Below are positions 1-8,151 of a DNA stretch of 13,035 nucleotides, piece by piece (position 1 is the stretch's first letter; every line of letters starts with the position of its first letter). Origin of the DNA: Armatimonadota bacterium (GTDB taxonomy: Bacteria; Armatimonadota; Armatimonadia; Armatimonadales; Armatimonadaceae); contig JAURHZ010000039.1 in assembly GCA_030833025.1 (NCBI GenBank), positions 1-13,035 of the forward strand, given 5' to 3'. Below the pieces are notes generated by a model. It worked only from the letters and a program-made list of their open reading frames with translations. It had not been told where the DNA came from and did no database searches. The position numbers were made by a program, and so were the translations under genes.

Positions 1-464
1 AGCTGTGGAGTTGCAGCGCCCAGAACAGCAACAAAGGATGCTGTGTTGATGATGGTTCCGCCACCATTGCGGCGTAGCGCAGGAATACCGTACTTACAGC
101 CAAGGAATACTCCCTTGACGTTGACATCGAATGTCAGGTCCCAGACATCCTCTTCGGTCGTAACGGCATCGTCATCCTGTGCATGTGAAATGCCCGCATT
201 GTTGAACAGAATGTCAAGCTTGCCGTAAGTTTCTTCGGCGGTGTCGACCATTAGCTTAGCATCTGCGGCTTTGCTGACATCTACCTTCACCGCGACAGCT
301 TCACCGCCAGCGGCTTTTACCAGCGCAACGGTTTCTTCGGCACCAACTATACCAAGGTCTGCAACGACGAGCTTTGCACCTTCAGCAGCAAACCGCAGGC
401 AGGTTTCCCGGCCAATTCCACTTCCACCACCGGTAACGATGGCAACTTTACCTTCTAGACGCAT
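1..464 (-). CDS. Short-chain dehydrogenase/reductase, C-terminal part beyond the window edge
   Basis: This is an NAD(P)-dependent oxidoreductase of the classical SDR family, probably cytoplasmic. The 154 complete codons present show the Rossmann cofactor motif TGGGSGIG (residues 11-18), an acidic Asp36 at the end of the second strand (VVADL) that favours NAD over NADP, the structural NNAG (88-91), the Asn of DVNVKG (Asn115) and the catalytic-region Ser143 in NTAS. The YxxxK catalytic pair and the C-terminus lie off the left edge. The ATG is preceded by AAGGA about 10 bases upstream, and the protein opens in the usual SDR way (MRLEGKVAIVTGG). It lies 97 bases after the glutamine-synthetase-like gene on the same strand, so it is probably the third gene of that operon. 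Databases often label such proteins 3-oxoacyl-ACP reductase; here the operon suggests oxidation or reduction of an amine-derived intermediate. The substrate is not determinable. Confidence 0.9.
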   Translation of the reverse strand, partial: MRLEGKVAIVTGGGSGIGRETCLRFAAEGAKLVVADLGIVGAEETVALVKAAGGEAVAVKVDVSKAADAKLMVDTAEETYGKLDILFNNAGISHAQDDDAVTTEEDVWDLTFDVNVKGVFLGCKYGIPALRRNGGGTIINTASFVAVLGAATPQ

Positions 465-564
465 CTTTTATTTTCCTTACCAACTCTAGGTTATTCTGAA
501 TTAATCATTGTTAAGCAACAGCCGGGCATCGCTTGTAAACGCACATTCGCCCGTGAAACGTGAA

Positions 565-1947
565 CTAGGCACGTTCGAAATACCGCTGCCGCTCCCAGTT
601 AGTCACAACAGCATCGAACTTTTCCTGCTCGACTTCTACGAAACGGAGATAGTGAGCGTGGACATCCGGGCCAAGCGCTTCCTTGGCAAATTTGCTATTC
701 GCAAATGCATCGATGGCTTCATAGGATGTCTTTGGAATTTGTGGGAGCTCACGCGCAGCATAGACATCTCCATCAAATGCGGCTGGAGGCTCGATTTTAT
801 TTCGGATGCCATCGAGGCCAGATGCAAGGGATGCAGCATAGGCGACATATGGGTTTGCATCTGCACCGGGAAGTCGGCACTCAACACGGAGGCTGGATCC
901 GGTACCGACGACGCGGAAGCCCGCGGTACGGTTGTCGGCACTCCATGCAAGTGATGTCGGAGCCCAAGACCTGGATTGATATCGCTTGTAACTGGCAGGA
1001 TACGGTGCGTAGCAGACGGCCATTTCGCGTGCATGCTTTATCCATCCACCGAGGAACCAGCGGAATTCATCCGAGCCAACCACAGGGCCAAATGGAACTT
1101 CGCCTTTGAAGACCGATGTTCGGTCGGCTTTGTTCCAAAGACTCAAATGCAGGTGCGCACTCGAGCCAGTGTGATCGTGGTGCCACTTTGCCATAAACGT
1201 AACCGAGCGCTTTTGTGCAGCAGCCACTTCTTTGGCCGCATGCTTATAGAGGAGGTTTCTGTCTGCCTGTTCGAGGACCTCGCTGAATTTTAGGTTGAGT
1301 TCCTGCTGGCCAAATCCAGCTTCCCCCTTTGTGAACTCTACTGGAACCCCGCTTGCATCCAGGACATGGCGGAGGCGTGACATGATGGGTTCATGTCGCG
1401 TCCCCTTGAGGATGTGGTAATCCTCCTGATAACGCCCGCTTGGCGTCAGTTCGTGAAAGCCCTTTGCTTCAGCTTCCTCAAATGACTCATCGAAGAGTGT
1501 GAGCTCATACTCGGAGCCGCCCTTTGCTGTGTAGCCGAGTTCAGCAACCTTAGCGAGCTGGTCTCGGAGCATCTGGCGTGGGGACACCGGGACAGGTTTG
1601 TGTGTTCGTGGGTCAAGGAGGTCGCAGAGAACGATGGCTGTTTTCTCTTCCCATGCGGCCACGCGAAGCGTCGCTGGGTCAATCATTGCGTGGAGGTCGC
1701 CGTAACCACGCTCCCAGTTGGCGAAGTCATAGCCAGAGATTGGATCCATTTCCATATCGCAGGCGAGGACATAGTCACAAATGTGCCAGCCGCTCTCAGC
1801 AACATTGGAAAGGAAGTAATTCACTGGTGTGCGTTTACCAAGGAGACGTCCGTAAAAGTCCGGAATAACAATTAAGACTGTTTCAATTGTTCCGTGAAGT
1901 GCAGCATCGGCAAGCGACTCGAGTGTCAAGTGACCATGATTGGACAT
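565..1947 (-). CDS. Glutamine-synthetase-family ligase, likely gamma-glutamyl-amine (PuuA-like) synthetase
   Basis: This 460-residue protein is an ATP-dependent ligase of the glutamine synthetase fold. Metal and substrate residues are present: Glu146 and Glu148 in SEYE, Glu209 and Glu216 in EAGFGQQE, His265 in SSAHLH, Arg340 and Arg345 in NRTAGFR, and Glu356/Arg358 in VECRLPG followed by ADANPY. The segment before the histidine is unusual (FMAKWHHDHTGSS), where housekeeping enzymes have a Pro-rich FMPKP. No adenylylation-type C-terminal loop is evident. It sits between an aldehyde dehydrogenase (upstream) and an SDR (downstream), the kind of context in which GS-like enzymes glutamylate putrescine, other polyamines, ethanolamine or related amines for catabolism. 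That role is inference; ammonia-dependent glutamine synthesis is less likely. The start follows TAGGAG by 6 bases, and that site overlaps the stop of the preceding gene, so the two are probably translationally coupled. Confidence 0.9.
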   Translation of the reverse strand: MSNHGHLTLESLADAALHGTIETVLIVIPDFYGRLLGKRTPVNYFLSNVAESGWHICDYVLACDMEMDPISGYDFANWERGYGDLHAMIDPATLRVAAWEEKTAIVLCDLLDPRTHKPVPVSPRQMLRDQLAKVAELGYTAKGGSEYELTLFDESFEEAEAKGFHELTPSGRYQEDYHILKGTRHEPIMSRLRHVLDASGVPVEFTKGEAGFGQQELNLKFSEVLEQADRNLLYKHAAKEVAAAQKRSVTFMAKWHHDHTGSSAHLHLSLWNKADRTSVFKGEVPFGPVVGSDEFRWFLGGWIKHAREMAVCYAPYPASYKRYQSRSWAPTSLAWSADNRTAGFRVVGTGSSLRVECRLPGADANPYVAYAASLASGLDGIRNKIEPPAAFDGDVYAARELPQIPKTSYEAIDAFANSKFAKEALGPDVHAHYLRFVEVEQEKFDAVVTNWERQRYFERA

Positions 1948-1953
1948 AGTTGT

Positions 1954-1959
1954 CTCCTA
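1954..1959 (-). promoter_or_regulatory. Shine-Dalgarno site overlapping an upstream stop codon (TAGGAG)
   Basis: On the minus strand the TAG stop of the aldehyde dehydrogenase gene is the first half of TAGGAG, which lies 6 bases before the ATG of the glutamine-synthetase-like gene. A ribosome terminating on the first gene is thus placed on the initiation site of the second. This fixes the start of the ligase gene and supports a polycistronic message. Confidence 0.75.
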
Positions 1960-3390
1960 AACAGTGCGAACAAAGACCGTTTTAACTTCGGTATAGGCAT
2001 CGAGGGCAGACTTACCCAAATCCCGGCCGATGCCACTTTCTTTGAAGCCGCCAAATGGCAGCTCAGTGTGAACGCTGTTACTGCAGTTGATTGAGAGAAC
2101 ACCGGAATCCACAGCGCGTGCAACGCGGAGGGCTTTGGAAATATCCCGTGTCCAAACGGAACCAGAAAGTCCAAAGCGTGTGGCGTTTGCAAGGCGGATA
2201 GCATCTGCTTCATCGGTGAATGGCACCAAAATGGTTACCGGCCCAAAGACTTCCTCTTGGAAGATTTCGCTGGAGATACCCGCGCCTTCAAGGACGGTTG
2301 GTGGATAGAACGCGCCTGGCGTATCGCTAGCCGGCATTTCACCACCGGTCAGACCTGTTGCTCCCGCCGCTACGGCACGTGTTACAAATGCGTGGACATT
2401 TTCACGGTGTTCACGGGAGATTAAACAACCCATTTCAGCGCCAGGATCATCCATTACGCCAAGCTTTGTCGCCGCAACATTTGCAACAAACTGTGCTTTG
2501 AAGTCATCGTAGATGGATGCTTCGACAAGGTAGCGGCTTCGGGCGCAACAATCCTGTCCTGCATTACCAAGGAATGAACCACAAGAGCCAGTGGCGGCGG
2601 CAATATCGGCATCTGCGAAGACCACACTTGGCGATTTGCCTCCGAGCTCGAGGGTGACCCGCTTGAGCGTTTCGGTACCGGAGCGCATTACAGACTTCCC
2701 TGCACTGGTAGAGCCGGTAAAGGAAACTTTTCGGATGTCAGGGTGTGCCGAGATTGCTTTCCCAGCATCATCGCCACCCGTAACAACAGAAAGCACACCA
2801 CTCGGGATACCCGCCTGCGCAGCAAGCTCAGCAAGTGCCAGAGCCGTGAGTGGTGTTGCAGGTGCTGGTTTCAGGATGGCTACATTTCCAGCGGCAAGAC
2901 ACGGTGCGAGTTTCCAGGTTGCAATCAGAAGCGGAAAGTTCCAAGGGACAATCAGTCCACAGACACCGATGGGTTCACGAAACGTCATCCCGATGCCATC
3001 TGCACGGTTTGTGATTGTTTCGCCTGTCTGCAAAGCGATGGCTCCCGCAAAGTATTCAAAAACACGAGCTGCCGCGCCAACTTCCCATTCGGCATCGCCT
3101 AAAGGCTTGCCAGCATTGCGTGCTTCCGTGGTTGCGAGCTCGGTGACATTTTCGCGGATGAGTGCAGCGAGGCGCAGCAGAACGGAACCGCGTTCAGCTG
3201 GGGTCTTTCCCGACCAGCGCTTGTCGGCGATTGCGGCAAGGCCGGCGGCGACAGCGGCATTGACATCGGCTTCACTGCATTCAGCAACATTAGCGAGGTG
3301 GTTATCAGTTGCGGGCTCAATCAGTTTCCGGGTTGCTCCGCTGCTGGACAGCACAAAGCCGCCTGGTCCAAACCAAACATTTTCTCGCAT
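1957..3390 (-). CDS. NAD(P)-dependent aldehyde dehydrogenase
   Basis: This full-length (477 residues) member of the ALDH superfamily oxidises an aldehyde to its acid. Key signatures are in order: PWNFPL (149-154), Lys174 in ILKPAPATP for cofactor binding, FTGSTSAGK (224-232), the general base Glu248 in LELGGKSP, the catalytic Cys281 in GNAGQDCCARSR (with a second Cys next to it), Glu380 in EEVFGPV, and the C-terminal PFGGFKESGIGRDLG. The start has GGAG about 9 bases upstream. It is the first gene of a minus-strand operon with the GS-like ligase and an SDR, so it probably oxidises an amino-aldehyde, perhaps gamma-glutamylated as with PuuC. The exact substrate is inference. A weak promoter candidate, TTGACG (3465-3470) with TATTAA (3445-3450), has a short 14-base spacer. 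Confidence 0.93.
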   Translation of the reverse strand: MRENVWFGPGGFVLSSSGATRKLIEPATDNHLANVAECSEADVNAAVAAGLAAIADKRWSGKTPAERGSVLLRLAALIRENVTELATTEARNAGKPLGDAEWEVGAAARVFEYFAGAIALQTGETITNRADGIGMTFREPIGVCGLIVPWNFPLLIATWKLAPCLAAGNVAILKPAPATPLTALALAELAAQAGIPSGVLSVVTGGDDAGKAISAHPDIRKVSFTGSTSAGKSVMRSGTETLKRVTLELGGKSPSVVFADADIAAATGSCGSFLGNAGQDCCARSRYLVEASIYDDFKAQFVANVAATKLGVMDDPGAEMGCLISREHRENVHAFVTRAVAAGATGLTGGEMPASDTPGAFYPPTVLEGAGISSEIFQEEVFGPVTILVPFTDEADAIRLANATRFGLSGSVWTRDISKALRVARAVDSGVLSINCSNSVHTELPFGGFKESGIGRDLGKSALDAYTEVKTVFVRTV

Positions 3391-3652
3391 CGCGTGTGGC
3401 TCCAGATCGCCGCATTAGGAAATGACGGCGTGCATTAGATGGCCTTAATAATAACAGGACGATGCGTCAAAGGCATTGAACTTAATGTCGATAAGGCAGT
3501 GTTTCATAAGAGCCATGTCCGAATTCCTCTCATAGGATTTATAGACGAACGCCACGGGAGTCATTTAAGCCTTTCGGGATTCCCGCAGCACCCCATCGAG
3601 ATGTTCAAAACAGGCAAGTTATTCAACATTATTGAGCAATCCAAATTGCTGA

Positions 3653-3853
3653 TATTGTGCCTTTTGGACTCCGATCCAAGGCACAGTCGAGCACTCAGTT
3701 ACAGCAGAGGATCTGCAGCGTTTCGTGGATAACGGCGAGTTCATCACGCGCGCTGTGAGGAACACTTCGGTCATGATCAATGGTGGTCTTTACCAAACCT
3801 ATGTATTGAAGACCCAAATGACTTCACGGGTACGACGAAGTGTGCGCGCGTAA
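3653..3853 (+). pseudogene. Start-less open frame, possible gene fragment
   Basis: From a TGA at 3650-3652 to TAA at 3851-3853 the frame is open for 66 codons, and its middle reads like ordinary protein (for example AEDLQRFVDNGEFITRAV and then MINGGLYQTYVLK). There is no ATG or GTG in frame with a ribosome site before the interior Met, and I recognise no family. It may be the 3' end of a broken gene. Chance is a real alternative at this length, because other frames here are also open for 40 to 97 codons. Confidence 0.2.
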
Positions 3854-3884
3854 CTCGGCAAGTTCGCTACGCTAGGACTTCAAC

Positions 3885-3954
3885 GCCCCTACGGCCGGTA
3901 CCATCTGCACACTCTCGTAGCCCGAAAGCTACAAAGGGGCTTACGGGGGGCTTA
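3885..3954. other. Hairpin-rich stretch, possible structured RNA
   Basis: GCCCCT (3885-3890) is complementary to AGGGGC (3935-3940) and encloses a second stem, GTAGC (3917-3921) with GCTAC (3928-3932), capped by CCGAAA. Just after, GGGGCTTA occurs twice (3936-3943 and 3947-3954), so two GGGGC copies could compete for the same GCCCC. There is no T-run on either strand, so it is not an ordinary intrinsic terminator. A role as a small RNA or leader is only a guess. Confidence 0.25.
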
Positions 3955-4263
3955 AGTTGCCATCCTCGCCCAGTAAACTAACCAAAACTCACATTTGCGA
4001 TGGCCATAATCGTCACGTACCCACTATGTGTGGACGCCAGTTCCGATGGCCACCGGTGCAACAGCATCAAAACCCTAAAACTGCTAGCTGGGTCCTGGGA
4101 GGCGAACGGGTCAAGCGTATCAAGCGGTGCATAACGGGCATTAGCTCAGCCCGACACGCCCCACACCACGGACGAGTTGGGCGTATTGGAACTGAAGTAT
4201 CAACGTGATGCGACTAGCGGTTAGTTGGTGCAAACCATCAATGCGTAGGCGGGACTTAGAGGG

Positions 4264-5649
4264 CTATGCGATCAGCTCTACAAGCGGTCCAGCATGGGAT
4301 AAGCCGTTTTGCTTGAGCTCAAGATCTTCATTGCCATAGTATTTGATTGGATTGCCGTGTGCGTTGAGTAAGGTGGTCCACCAATCTCCGATCGTCCGAC
4401 ATCCCGCATCGCCGTACTTAGGGTAGCAAATATAACGGCCGGGAATCTTGAGCTTGCCGCTACAACCACCGACGATGACATACGGCCACTCCAGACAATC
4501 TCCATGGTGTTTATTTGAAGAGTCACTGAGATAGATGATCATGGTGTTGTCCAACATGGTGCCATTCCCCTCGGGAACGGCTTTCAACTTCTTTGCAATC
4601 GTAGCAATCAACGACATGTGATGCATCTGGATGATGTCTCGGCATTGTGCTTGATCTCGTCCGTTATCACCTTCATCGTGTCCAATGCCGTGAATATTTC
4701 GCGCTAACCCAAGGGCCTTGTAGACGGTGTTTGCATTGTCTAGGCGTATGGTGACGCAGTTTGTGAGTCCGGCGATTAAGGCAGCTGCGGCCAAATCGCA
4801 ATGGGCTTCTTGACGAACTTCCTCAACCATGGACGTAAACTTGTCAGAGAGCTGTGGTGCGTTCCCCTTAAGATTATCTTTCATCCCGACGAGTTTACTG
4901 TGGCGAATCTGGAGCTCTTCAAATGCATTGAGATATGCATCCATCTTCATCTTTTCCGTTGACGGAATGGCCTGTTCAAGTTTCTTGATGTCGTCGACCA
5001 TAAAGTCCAACAGGTTTTTCTGAAGTTTGAATCGTCTCTCGCCCTCTTTGGATGTAGAAACGGCCGATCCAAACAATTGGTCAAAGGCTACATCGGGGCT
5101 ACCCTGAAACGGAAGCTCTTTACCGGGGCCGACTGCTGAGATCCCAGGATACATCGTTCCGCCATAGTTGGTGGATCCCCAATCTCCTCTGACAGCCAAG
5201 GCCACGTGATTGAAAGGAGCAGGATTTAATTTGGCCAATTCCGCATCTGCTGTCGCCCGTAAGGGATTACCCGGGTTGACTTCACTCCCGACCATATATA
5301 CGCCCATCATGCCAAAATGGCTCGTGTGGCCACCGCGGCACATTTTCCCTGAGAGGCCCTGCACGATGGCAACCTGGTCTTGAAATGGCCTAAGAGGAGC
5401 CATCGATGGAGGAAGCGTAGCGTTTTTTAGCGATGCATTGATTGGCTTACTTCCATTAGCCATGAATTCGGCCGGTGTGATACCCGATGGCCAAATGCCA
5501 CTGTCCTTGACAACAAAAACAAACCGGCTAGGTATTGCACTTACGTTGCCCTCGGCATGCGCTTCGATCTGTGACAACAATGGGCTTAGTAGAAAGCTAC
5601 CAGCTCCGAGTGACATGCCTTTAAGAATGCTGCGACGTGTATGTGTCAT
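4264..5649 (-). CDS. Tat-exported DUF1552 family protein
   Basis: This 461-residue protein opens with a twin-arginine signal, TRRSILKG (Arg5, Arg6), then a hydrophobic stretch GMSLGAGSFLLSPLLS and an AHA-type cleavage region near residues 30-33, so it is probably folded in the cytoplasm and sent to the periplasm. The body matches my memory of DUF1552: VVKDSGIWP near residue 46, then CRGGHTSHFGMMGVYM, a central NCVTIRLDNANT, and a C-terminal segment with LSDSSNKHHGD and IGDWWTTLLNAHG. Length is typical for the family. It starts 9 bases after the stop of the large cytochrome-like gene and has only a weak AGGCG ribosome site, which suggests translational coupling. The biochemical function of DUF1552 is unknown. 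The pairing with a DUF1592-type protein is a known arrangement in Planctomycetota, Verrucomicrobiota and Myxococcota, which suggests that they act together. Confidence 0.88.
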   Translation of the reverse strand: MTHTRRSILKGMSLGAGSFLLSPLLSQIEAHAEGNVSAIPSRFVFVVKDSGIWPSGITPAEFMANGSKPINASLKNATLPPSMAPLRPFQDQVAIVQGLSGKMCRGGHTSHFGMMGVYMVGSEVNPGNPLRATADAELAKLNPAPFNHVALAVRGDWGSTNYGGTMYPGISAVGPGKELPFQGSPDVAFDQLFGSAVSTSKEGERRFKLQKNLLDFMVDDIKKLEQAIPSTEKMKMDAYLNAFEELQIRHSKLVGMKDNLKGNAPQLSDKFTSMVEEVRQEAHCDLAAAALIAGLTNCVTIRLDNANTVYKALGLARNIHGIGHDEGDNGRDQAQCRDIIQMHHMSLIATIAKKLKAVPEGNGTMLDNTMIIYLSDSSNKHHGDCLEWPYVIVGGCSGKLKIPGRYICYPKYGDAGCRTIGDWWTTLLNAHGNPIKYYGNEDLELKQNGLSHAGPLVELIA

Positions 5650-5658
5650 GATGTGCGC

Positions 5659-8007
5659 CTAACCTTTGGTAACGGTTTTCCGGTAAAGGAACGAGTCGGA
5701 GGAAAGTAATGAAATCAACAACGCCTTGAAGCTTCCTCCGCTATCAAGGTACGCTTTTTCTGCGGCCACCAGGGTCACTGAATCTGACAGCATTTCGTTT
5801 CTTCCCATGTAATATCGAAACACATGTCGAATTATGGATTGCCTTACCTTTTTCGAATTGGCAAGTTTGTGGATGAGTTCCAGAGCATCCTTGACGTTAC
5901 CATCTACACCTACTTCGCCGGTGCCCTCTAAAACGCCTCGAGCGTTGACTGGTTTGACGGGATATTGACCATTCACCTTAGGCATTTTGTCAAGAGCTTC
6001 TAAAGTGCGGTACCGACCAAAATCATCAAACACCTCAAAGGTGTAACCTATTGGGTTCATCTGTACGTGGCATCGCCAGCAGGCTTTTGCCTCCGTGACA
6101 GATAGTCTCTCTCTCAAAGTTTTTTGATGGTTCTGCGGAATGGTGGCATCCACCGTAATCGGTACATCTAGAACAACACCTGCTAATAAGCGTTGCCTAA
6201 CCCACTTGCCACGACGGATTGGATCAGATATGTCGTTCAGAGAGTGCGCAATCAGCCAAGCGGGATGTGTAAGCATCCCGGCACGGTTCGGCCTTTTGTA
6301 GGGCTGAGGAAGCAAGAAATTTTGCTCATCATCCTTAAGGTCATAGGCCATGGGATACTTCTCATAGATTATGTGCATCCCCTTGCTAACTGCTTGAAAC
6401 GATTTGCCCTCGTCTGGATGACCGATTCTGCCTTCCGAAGGAATCTCCTTCCCCATGGCCTTTATTGCCCTAGCGCTACCATCGAAGCCTCGGTCGAACG
6501 GGTGCAAGAAATACTTTTTGTTAAGTTCCTTCCAACTCTTCAAGCCAAGACTCGTAAGCAGTTCCTTTGACTTTTCTTCTGGAAGCTGACCTTTATCGAT
6601 CATCTCCTTGTTCTGTTCGTAAAAAACATAAACCGTATTTCTGAAAGTCTGCCTGTTTAGTATGTAGTACTCATCAGACGTCAATAACTTCCTAAAAACG
6701 TCTTTATCGTTAGCAAGAATATTTAGTACAAAAAGGTCGGCATCTCGCTCATAAATGACTGGGTAGTCTTCTCCGTAATATCTGAACCCGCCGGAGCGTG
6801 CTTCATCTTTGAATACTACATGAGCTTGGTTATAGCCAAAGAACTCCTGGAAGAATCGTAGTATTCTTGGTTTTTCAAGGGATTCATCCTCGAGCATACG
6901 CGAGATCTGAGCCTGCACGTCCTCTTTGGATTTTAGCTTTCCTGCTTCAGCGGCCTGTAGGAGAATACTGTCTGGGCGTTGATCTGTAAGGGCATAGGAA
7001 ATAGCAAAGGCTAGTTCGGTGGATGAAAGCATCCGGCGACCAGAAGCATCCGATTCCCCCAGGCCTATTTCAACTCGATAGACCGATTCGGGATGCATCA
7101 TAATCGCCATCAGCATCACTCGTAAGGCTTCTGAATTGCCGCCGTCTTTCGCAGAAAGTCTGAATAGACTGGCGTACTTCAGCAACTCATCCTTCGTGGG
7201 GTCACGAAAGACAACCTTTTTGAAGTGCTGCGACGCAGCAACTTCCAACTGGTCTTGACTGGGTGGATTTTGTTGCGCTGCGATGTCCTTATAGAGACGT
7301 TCCTTCTGGATAAGCTGATCTGCGCAATAGCCGGCATTTGCCAGCAAAACATCAACAACCGCTGAATCCGCGAACAACAGGTTTGCGTATTCCTTAATTC
7401 CCTTCCGGTCTTCTACAAGGAATGGTTGCCTGATGCTTCTAGAGTCACCACCGTAACTGGATTTGACATTATCAAAGACATTTGGACTCGTCCTCCACAA
7501 CCGTGCAGGAGAAAATGGCTTCGTTTTTATCTCTCCACTAAATAGCTTCTCATGGCTCACTAGATTGCCATAGTCTGGATGTTCAAGCTTTTGATAAAGA
7601 CTAGACGCATTGCCTGATTTGTTCAGCTCACCATTTATCCAGTCAATGACCTTGCTGACATCGCTGACAAGAGGTTGTTTTTCGTTAGACGGTGGCATTT
7701 CCGACAGGACAAGCTGCTTGAGAACCGAGTTCCAACGGTCCATATCCTTGCCAATGGCTAGGTTATGACTAATGTCATGCAGCGTGACGCCCGCTTTAGC
7801 GCCTGTGGGACCATGGCATGGAATGCAGTACTTAGTCAGGAATGGAACGACAACAGAGGTGAATGTTGTGACTTCTGCAGGTTTCTTTGTCGTTTTTTGC
7901 TGTACTTTACCAACCTGTGATGCAGAGGCATCAGAACTCATCATTGCAAGGGTTGCAATGGATGTCATCGTGGCAGCGACCGCAACTATCGGCCCGACGT
8001 ATTTCAT
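5659..8007 (-). CDS. Exported di-CxxCH cytochrome-like protein, DUF1592/DUF1588/DUF1585 type
   Basis: This is a 782-residue secreted protein. An N-terminal hydrophobic signal (VGPIVAVAATMTSIATLAMM, then ASAS near 27-30) precedes a cytochrome-c-like domain with CIPCH (Cys61, Cys64, His65) and a MPPS segment (104-107) that may supply the distal Met ligand. A DUF1595-like region follows (about 245-310), then DUF1592-like helices (about 325-455), a DUF1588-like region with a second CWRCH (Cys643, Cys646, His647) and NPIGYTFEVFDDFGRYR, and a C-terminal DUF1585-like domain (about 700-775) ending SSDSFLYRKT. Residues 455-560 are rich in Lys, Glu and Tyr and look like extra material between the usual domains. 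Domain edges are estimates. It is probably an electron-transfer or redox protein acting with the DUF1552 protein encoded just downstream. The function of the family is not established. Base composition is locally AT-rich (20 G+C of 60 at 6661-6720). Confidence 0.87.
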   Translation of the reverse strand: MKYVGPIVAVAATMTSIATLAMMSSDASASQVGKVQQKTTKKPAEVTTFTSVVVPFLTKYCIPCHGPTGAKAGVTLHDISHNLAIGKDMDRWNSVLKQLVLSEMPPSNEKQPLVSDVSKVIDWINGELNKSGNASSLYQKLEHPDYGNLVSHEKLFSGEIKTKPFSPARLWRTSPNVFDNVKSSYGGDSRSIRQPFLVEDRKGIKEYANLLFADSAVVDVLLANAGYCADQLIQKERLYKDIAAQQNPPSQDQLEVAASQHFKKVVFRDPTKDELLKYASLFRLSAKDGGNSEALRVMLMAIMMHPESVYRVEIGLGESDASGRRMLSSTELAFAISYALTDQRPDSILLQAAEAGKLKSKEDVQAQISRMLEDESLEKPRILRFFQEFFGYNQAHVVFKDEARSGGFRYYGEDYPVIYERDADLFVLNILANDKDVFRKLLTSDEYYILNRQTFRNTVYVFYEQNKEMIDKGQLPEEKSKELLTSLGLKSWKELNKKYFLHPFDRGFDGSARAIKAMGKEIPSEGRIGHPDEGKSFQAVSKGMHIIYEKYPMAYDLKDDEQNFLLPQPYKRPNRAGMLTHPAWLIAHSLNDISDPIRRGKWVRQRLLAGVVLDVPITVDATIPQNHQKTLRERLSVTEAKACWRCHVQMNPIGYTFEVFDDFGRYRTLEALDKMPKVNGQYPVKPVNARGVLEGTGEVGVDGNVKDALELIHKLANSKKVRQSIIRHVFRYYMGRNEMLSDSVTLVAAEKAYLDSGGSFKALLISLLSSDSFLYRKTVTKG

Positions 8008-8151
8008 ACTTAGACCCTTTATTCCCCATCGAATAAGACTGTAACGATACAGATTACGGGAGTTGTGAATTCTAACGTATGCACCCCTTCCACGCTATCC
8101 GTTGCAAGGTAAAAGTGTATGTTTATCTCGCTCGCTCTTACCTCGATCGAC

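Larger units (their letters stand above)
3391..4263. other. Long gap without a confident gene; possible decayed coding sequence
   Basis: These 873 bases separate the amine-catabolism operon from the secreted pair. No frame has start, ribosome site and recognisable family together. Three stretches look protein-like: a plus-strand frame without a start (3653-3853); a minus-strand frame running from about 3720 to 3445 that is broken by two TAA codons and reads for example FEHLDGVLRESRKA, stop, then MTPVAFVYKSYE; and a plus-strand frame from ATG 4000 broken at 4132-4134. This may be gene or mobile-element debris, or chance. A structured stretch lies at 3885-3954. The first 90 bases should carry the promoter of the aldehyde dehydrogenase operon. 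No tRNA, terminator with a T-run or insertion-sequence ends were found. Confidence 0.5.

Noticed and set aside
508..954. Plus-strand open frame of 148 codons
   Set aside because: Antisense to the end of the glutamine-synthetase-like gene, whose motifs are certain; no independent support.
2591..3418. Plus-strand open frame of 275 codons
   Set aside because: It lies antisense to the well-supported aldehyde dehydrogenase and is rich in Ala, Ser, Pro and Arg, as expected of a shadow frame; no family motif or ribosome site.
3957..4208. Plus-strand 83-codon frame in the long gap
   Set aside because: TTG start, no ribosome site and a low-complexity His/Arg/Pro composition; other frames there are equally open.
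3841..4260. tRNA, tmRNA, RNase P RNA or integron attC site in the gap
   Set aside because: No acceptor stem with T-loop, no RNase P or tmRNA signature, and no paired RYYYAAC/GTTRRRY ends were found.
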